DNA from: Candidatus Peribacterales bacterium
GTDB taxonomy: Bacteria; Patescibacteriota; Gracilibacteria; Peribacterales; Peribacteraceae
Assembly (NCBI GenBank): GCA_021731345.1
Contig: JAKFXO010000120.1
Coordinates: 1-6,472 of the forward strand
Length of the DNA: 6,472 nt
Direction of reading: 5' to 3'
In this document: positions 4,695 through 6,472 of the stretch, one piece after another
How positions within the stretch are numbered: position 1 is the stretch's first letter
Layout: the number at the start of each line of letters is the position of its first letter
Notes under the pieces: generated by a model
What the model saw: the letters and a program-made list of their open reading frames with translations, nothing else
Databases searched by the model: none
Told to the model about the DNA's origin: nothing
Translations under genes and position numbers: made by a program

Positions 4695-5993
4695 ATGCGC
4701 TTAGGGCTCTCTTCTGCTGGCATTGCTTTCGGCCTCTTCACTTTTGCGCTGCCTGCATCGGCTGCACCAACAAGCATCACCTATCAGCACAAACACCACA
4801 TCATCACTGTCTCCGTGACTGCGCACCTAGAGTGGCGCCAGCCAAAGCGTGTATGGCTTTTTCGCGGAGTAGAAGCCATTCCACCAGCTCGGCTGAAAAC
4901 ATGCGGTGATGAAGACATCGCAGAAGCGGGATGGACGTGGGAGGAGCGAACGGACTGGAATGAAGACGCCATTCGCCTAACGATTGAAACCGATGTGAGC
5001 GCCAAGCTTGAGAGAGAAGCCGGTAGTGTCGTGATCAGCAAGAGTGCATCTGGCAGCATCGTCTTTGACGGTATCGGCCTCACCGGACGCAACGTGGATG
5101 CCTCGCTCGCAGCCATTCTCACCATTCGCGCACTGGAAAACGATGTCGCCTCGGTAGATCTACCGATTGTAGAAACGCAGCCAACGATCGATGTACGTGA
5201 TGAAGAACTACGTGCCATGGGAATCAAAGAAGTCGTCACGGTTGGCGAATCCGTTTTTGCAGGTTCACCGGTGAACCGCAGGCACAACATCAAAGTTGGT
5301 CTCGCCAAATTCAACGGCCATCTGATTCCGCAGGGAGATATTTTCTCGTTCGTCGAAATTCTCGGTCCAGTGAATGACAGAACGGGCTACCGCAAAGAAC
5401 TTGTTATCAATGGAGACACGACATTGCCAGATTACGGCGGAGGCCTCTGCCAAGTGAGTTCCACGGCCTACCGAGGCCCATGGGAATACGGTATGCCCAT
5501 CGTACAGCGCAAGAACCACAGCTACGCCGTGAGCTACTACAGTCCGCAGGGAACCGACGCGACGATCTATCCACCAAACGTGGATATCAAATTCAAGAAC
5601 GACACACCGGGTGCGCTTCTCATTCAGTCATATGCCGATGAACAGAGTCGCGCATTCTTCATTTACTACGGCACGCGTGATGATCGAACATCTGACGTTG
5701 TAGGACCGTATATTTTTGATCGCGTGTCCGCACCGAAAGAAGAGAAAATTTCCTACACCACCGAAATTCCTGTGGGAGAAAAACGAAAAGCAGGTGAACG
5801 CCACGACGGCATGAAAGCTCTGTGGTATCGCACGGTCCAGATGCCCGGCACTGGTGCTGTGCTGGAGCGTTATTTTTCGCTGTACGAAGCCCGTCCACTC
5901 TACTGGCAGATTGGCGTCACGGCTGACGAGATGCTCAACCGCACCTCAGGAGATTTTAACGATACGCCAAGCTGGCTACCGAGTAAGCCCTGA
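4695..5993 (+). CDS. Exported VanW-family protein with a PG_binding_4-like domain
   Basis: This is a 432-residue secreted or envelope protein. Residues 1-23 are a signal peptide with a hydrophobic core and an Ala-Ser-Ala cleavage site (LPASA before AP). Residues about 30-170 resemble the putative peptidoglycan-binding module (PG_binding_4) that often precedes VanW or L,D-transpeptidase domains, including SGSIVFDGIGLTGRNVD and VDLPIVETQPTI. The VanW domain spans about 183-315: NRRHNIKVGLAKFNG, IPQGDIFSFVEILGP, GY, then GGGLCQVSSTAY (G248-C252-Q253), RKNHSYAVSYY and DATIYPPNVDIKFKN. The biochemical role of VanW is not established; it occurs in some vancomycin-resistance clusters and widely in Gram-positive and CPR genomes, where a cell-wall role is assumed. 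No van ligase genes are nearby, so resistance is not implied. The last 31 codons overlap the antisense end of recO. Stop TGA. Confidence 0.92.
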   Translation: MRLGLSSAGIAFGLFTFALPASAAPTSITYQHKHHIITVSVTAHLEWRQPKRVWLFRGVEAIPPARLKTCGDEDIAEAGWTWEERTDWNEDAIRLTIETDVSAKLEREAGSVVISKSASGSIVFDGIGLTGRNVDASLAAILTIRALENDVASVDLPIVETQPTIDVRDEELRAMGIKEVVTVGESVFAGSPVNRRHNIKVGLAKFNGHLIPQGDIFSFVEILGPVNDRTGYRKELVINGDTTLPDYGGGLCQVSSTAYRGPWEYGMPIVQRKNHSYAVSYYSPQGTDATIYPPNVDIKFKNDTPGALLIQSYADEQSRAFFIYYGTRDDRTSDVVGPYIFDRVSAPKEEKISYTTEIPVGEKRKAGERHDGMKALWYRTVQMPGTGAVLERYFSLYEARPLYWQIGVTADEMLNRTSGDFNDTPSWLPSKP

Positions 5994-6472
5994 AGAAAGC
6001 GTCCGATTTCTACAGAGAGAGCATCACCCGGAACCGTGACATCGGTGAGACGAATGTCATCAAGCGTTTCAAGGAGAGTGACGAATGCCGGTGAGAGACG
6101 CATGGGCGCAGACTGTGGCGACGGCAGGTAGCCGAGAATTTTCAGTAACTTCAATGTGAAGAGTCGCAGCGCGACGGTCGGAACCGTCGTGCAGCACGCA
6201 CGGAGAAATTCTGCTGTGAGATCGTACACATCAGGCATATCGAGGCCGTCTTCGGTGAGCGCAAGAACGAGCTCTATCCCCTGCGCTGCGCACGAAAAAC
6301 GCTCAGCGTCGTGCCATGCGGCGCTATGAGCATCCAGACATTCTGTCGCTGTGACGGAGTTCCCAAACGAATGCTGCTCCCACGTAACGCTGATTCTGTA
6401 CATAGGAAGTAGCCCCCGACCGCGGCGACTCTGCATTTTGCGCGCACCTGTGGCACGTACCATGATGCGCCC
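5900..6472 (-). CDS. recO: DNA repair protein RecO, C-terminal part (start lies beyond right edge)
   Basis: The minus-strand frame is open to the last base, giving 190 residues before TAG at 5902-5900. An ATG at 6463 is in frame, but GRI precedes it, and GRIMVRATGARKMQSR matches the 'G-K-I-x-x-x-A-x-G-A-R-x-x-x-S' strand of the RecO OB fold, so the true start should lie about 35-45 codons further out. The helical domain follows: GIELVLALTEDGLDMPDVYDL, then LRLFTLKLLKILGYLP, the family's 'LRFELRLLxxLGY' signature. The end, FLQGLLGSQLGVSLKS, matches the terminal 'L-x-x-L-G-x-x-L-K-S' helix. The zinc-binding cysteines found in many RecOs are not evident. RecO binds ssDNA and RecR and loads RecA at gaps. 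The gene converges with VanW, and the conserved terminal helix lies within their 94-bp overlap. Confidence 0.85.
   Translation of the reverse strand, partial: GRIMVRATGARKMQSRRGRGLLPMYRISVTWEQHSFGNSVTATECLDAHSAAWHDAERFSCAAQGIELVLALTEDGLDMPDVYDLTAEFLRACCTTVPTVALRLFTLKLLKILGYLPSPQSAPMRLSPAFVTLLETLDDIRLTDVTVPGDALSVEIGRFLQGLLGSQLGVSLKSPEVRLSISSAVTPICQ

Noticed and set aside
4784..5314. 176-codon minus-strand frame inside VanW
   Set aside because: It is Ser/Arg-rich, has no motif and is antisense to a well-supported gene.
4695..5993. Vancomycin-resistance locus on account of VanW
   Set aside because: No VanA/B-type ligase, VanH, VanX or two-component genes are present, and VanW-family proteins are common outside resistance clusters.
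6461..6463. ATG at 6463 as the real start of recO
   Set aside because: The preceding in-frame residues GRI continue the RecO OB-fold pattern, and starting here would remove the first strands of that domain.

Overview
The window holds seven long or edge-cut genes and one small doubtful one, packed with very short spacers in a genome of roughly even base composition. In order: the tail of a nitroreductase-like protein (+, cut by the left edge), a 420-residue M16 zinc peptidase (+), nucleoside diphosphate kinase ndk (+), a 58-codon reading frame with an in-frame TGA (-), an S41/C-terminal processing peptidase with a PDZ domain (-), a DUF1858 plus IscA/HesB-like fusion (+), an RNase HI-like protein with a ribbon-helix-helix-like N-terminus (+), an exported VanW-family protein (+), and the C-terminal four fifths of RecO (-, cut by the right edge). 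No RNA gene, insertion sequence, CRISPR array or obvious mobile element is visible.

The organism is bacterial. RecO, ndk, a periplasmic-type CTP protease and a VanW protein together suggest a monoderm-like envelope. The compact unlinked gene mix, exported VanW and CTP proteins, domain fusions and absence of Shine-Dalgarno sequences would fit a Candidate Phyla Radiation lineage such as Peregrinibacteria. This is inference only, because no rRNA or ribosomal protein is present. TGA terminates at least two genes (the DUF1858 fusion and VanW), and no long gene contains an internal TGA, so the standard genetic code is likely.

Layout and expression: positions 1-1925 are read on the plus strand. Positions 1922-3397 are read on the minus strand and converge on ndk. 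Positions 3398-3441 are a 44-bp divergent promoter region. Positions 3442-5993 are three plus-strand genes that do not overlap, and the last converges with and overlaps recO by 94 bp. The most striking regulatory pattern is that four plus-strand genes (M16, DUF1858 fusion, RNase H, VanW) each carry a TANNNT -10-like hexamer 6-8 nt before the ATG and no Shine-Dalgarno sequence. This predicts leaderless mRNAs and an independent promoter for each gene. ndk and the S41 gene instead have good -10 boxes that predict leaders of about 22-23 nt, also without a Shine-Dalgarno sequence.

Functionally this is mostly a housekeeping neighbourhood: envelope proteolysis (M16, S41), nucleotide supply (ndk), RNA:DNA hybrid removal (RNase H), recombination repair (RecO), Fe-S or redox chemistry (DUF1858-IscA) and cell wall (VanW). 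The unusual points are the two domain fusions, the leaderless-promoter pattern, the TGA-interrupted small gene with a hairpin just after the TGA, and the recO/VanW antisense overlap. I see no clear novel multi-gene system.
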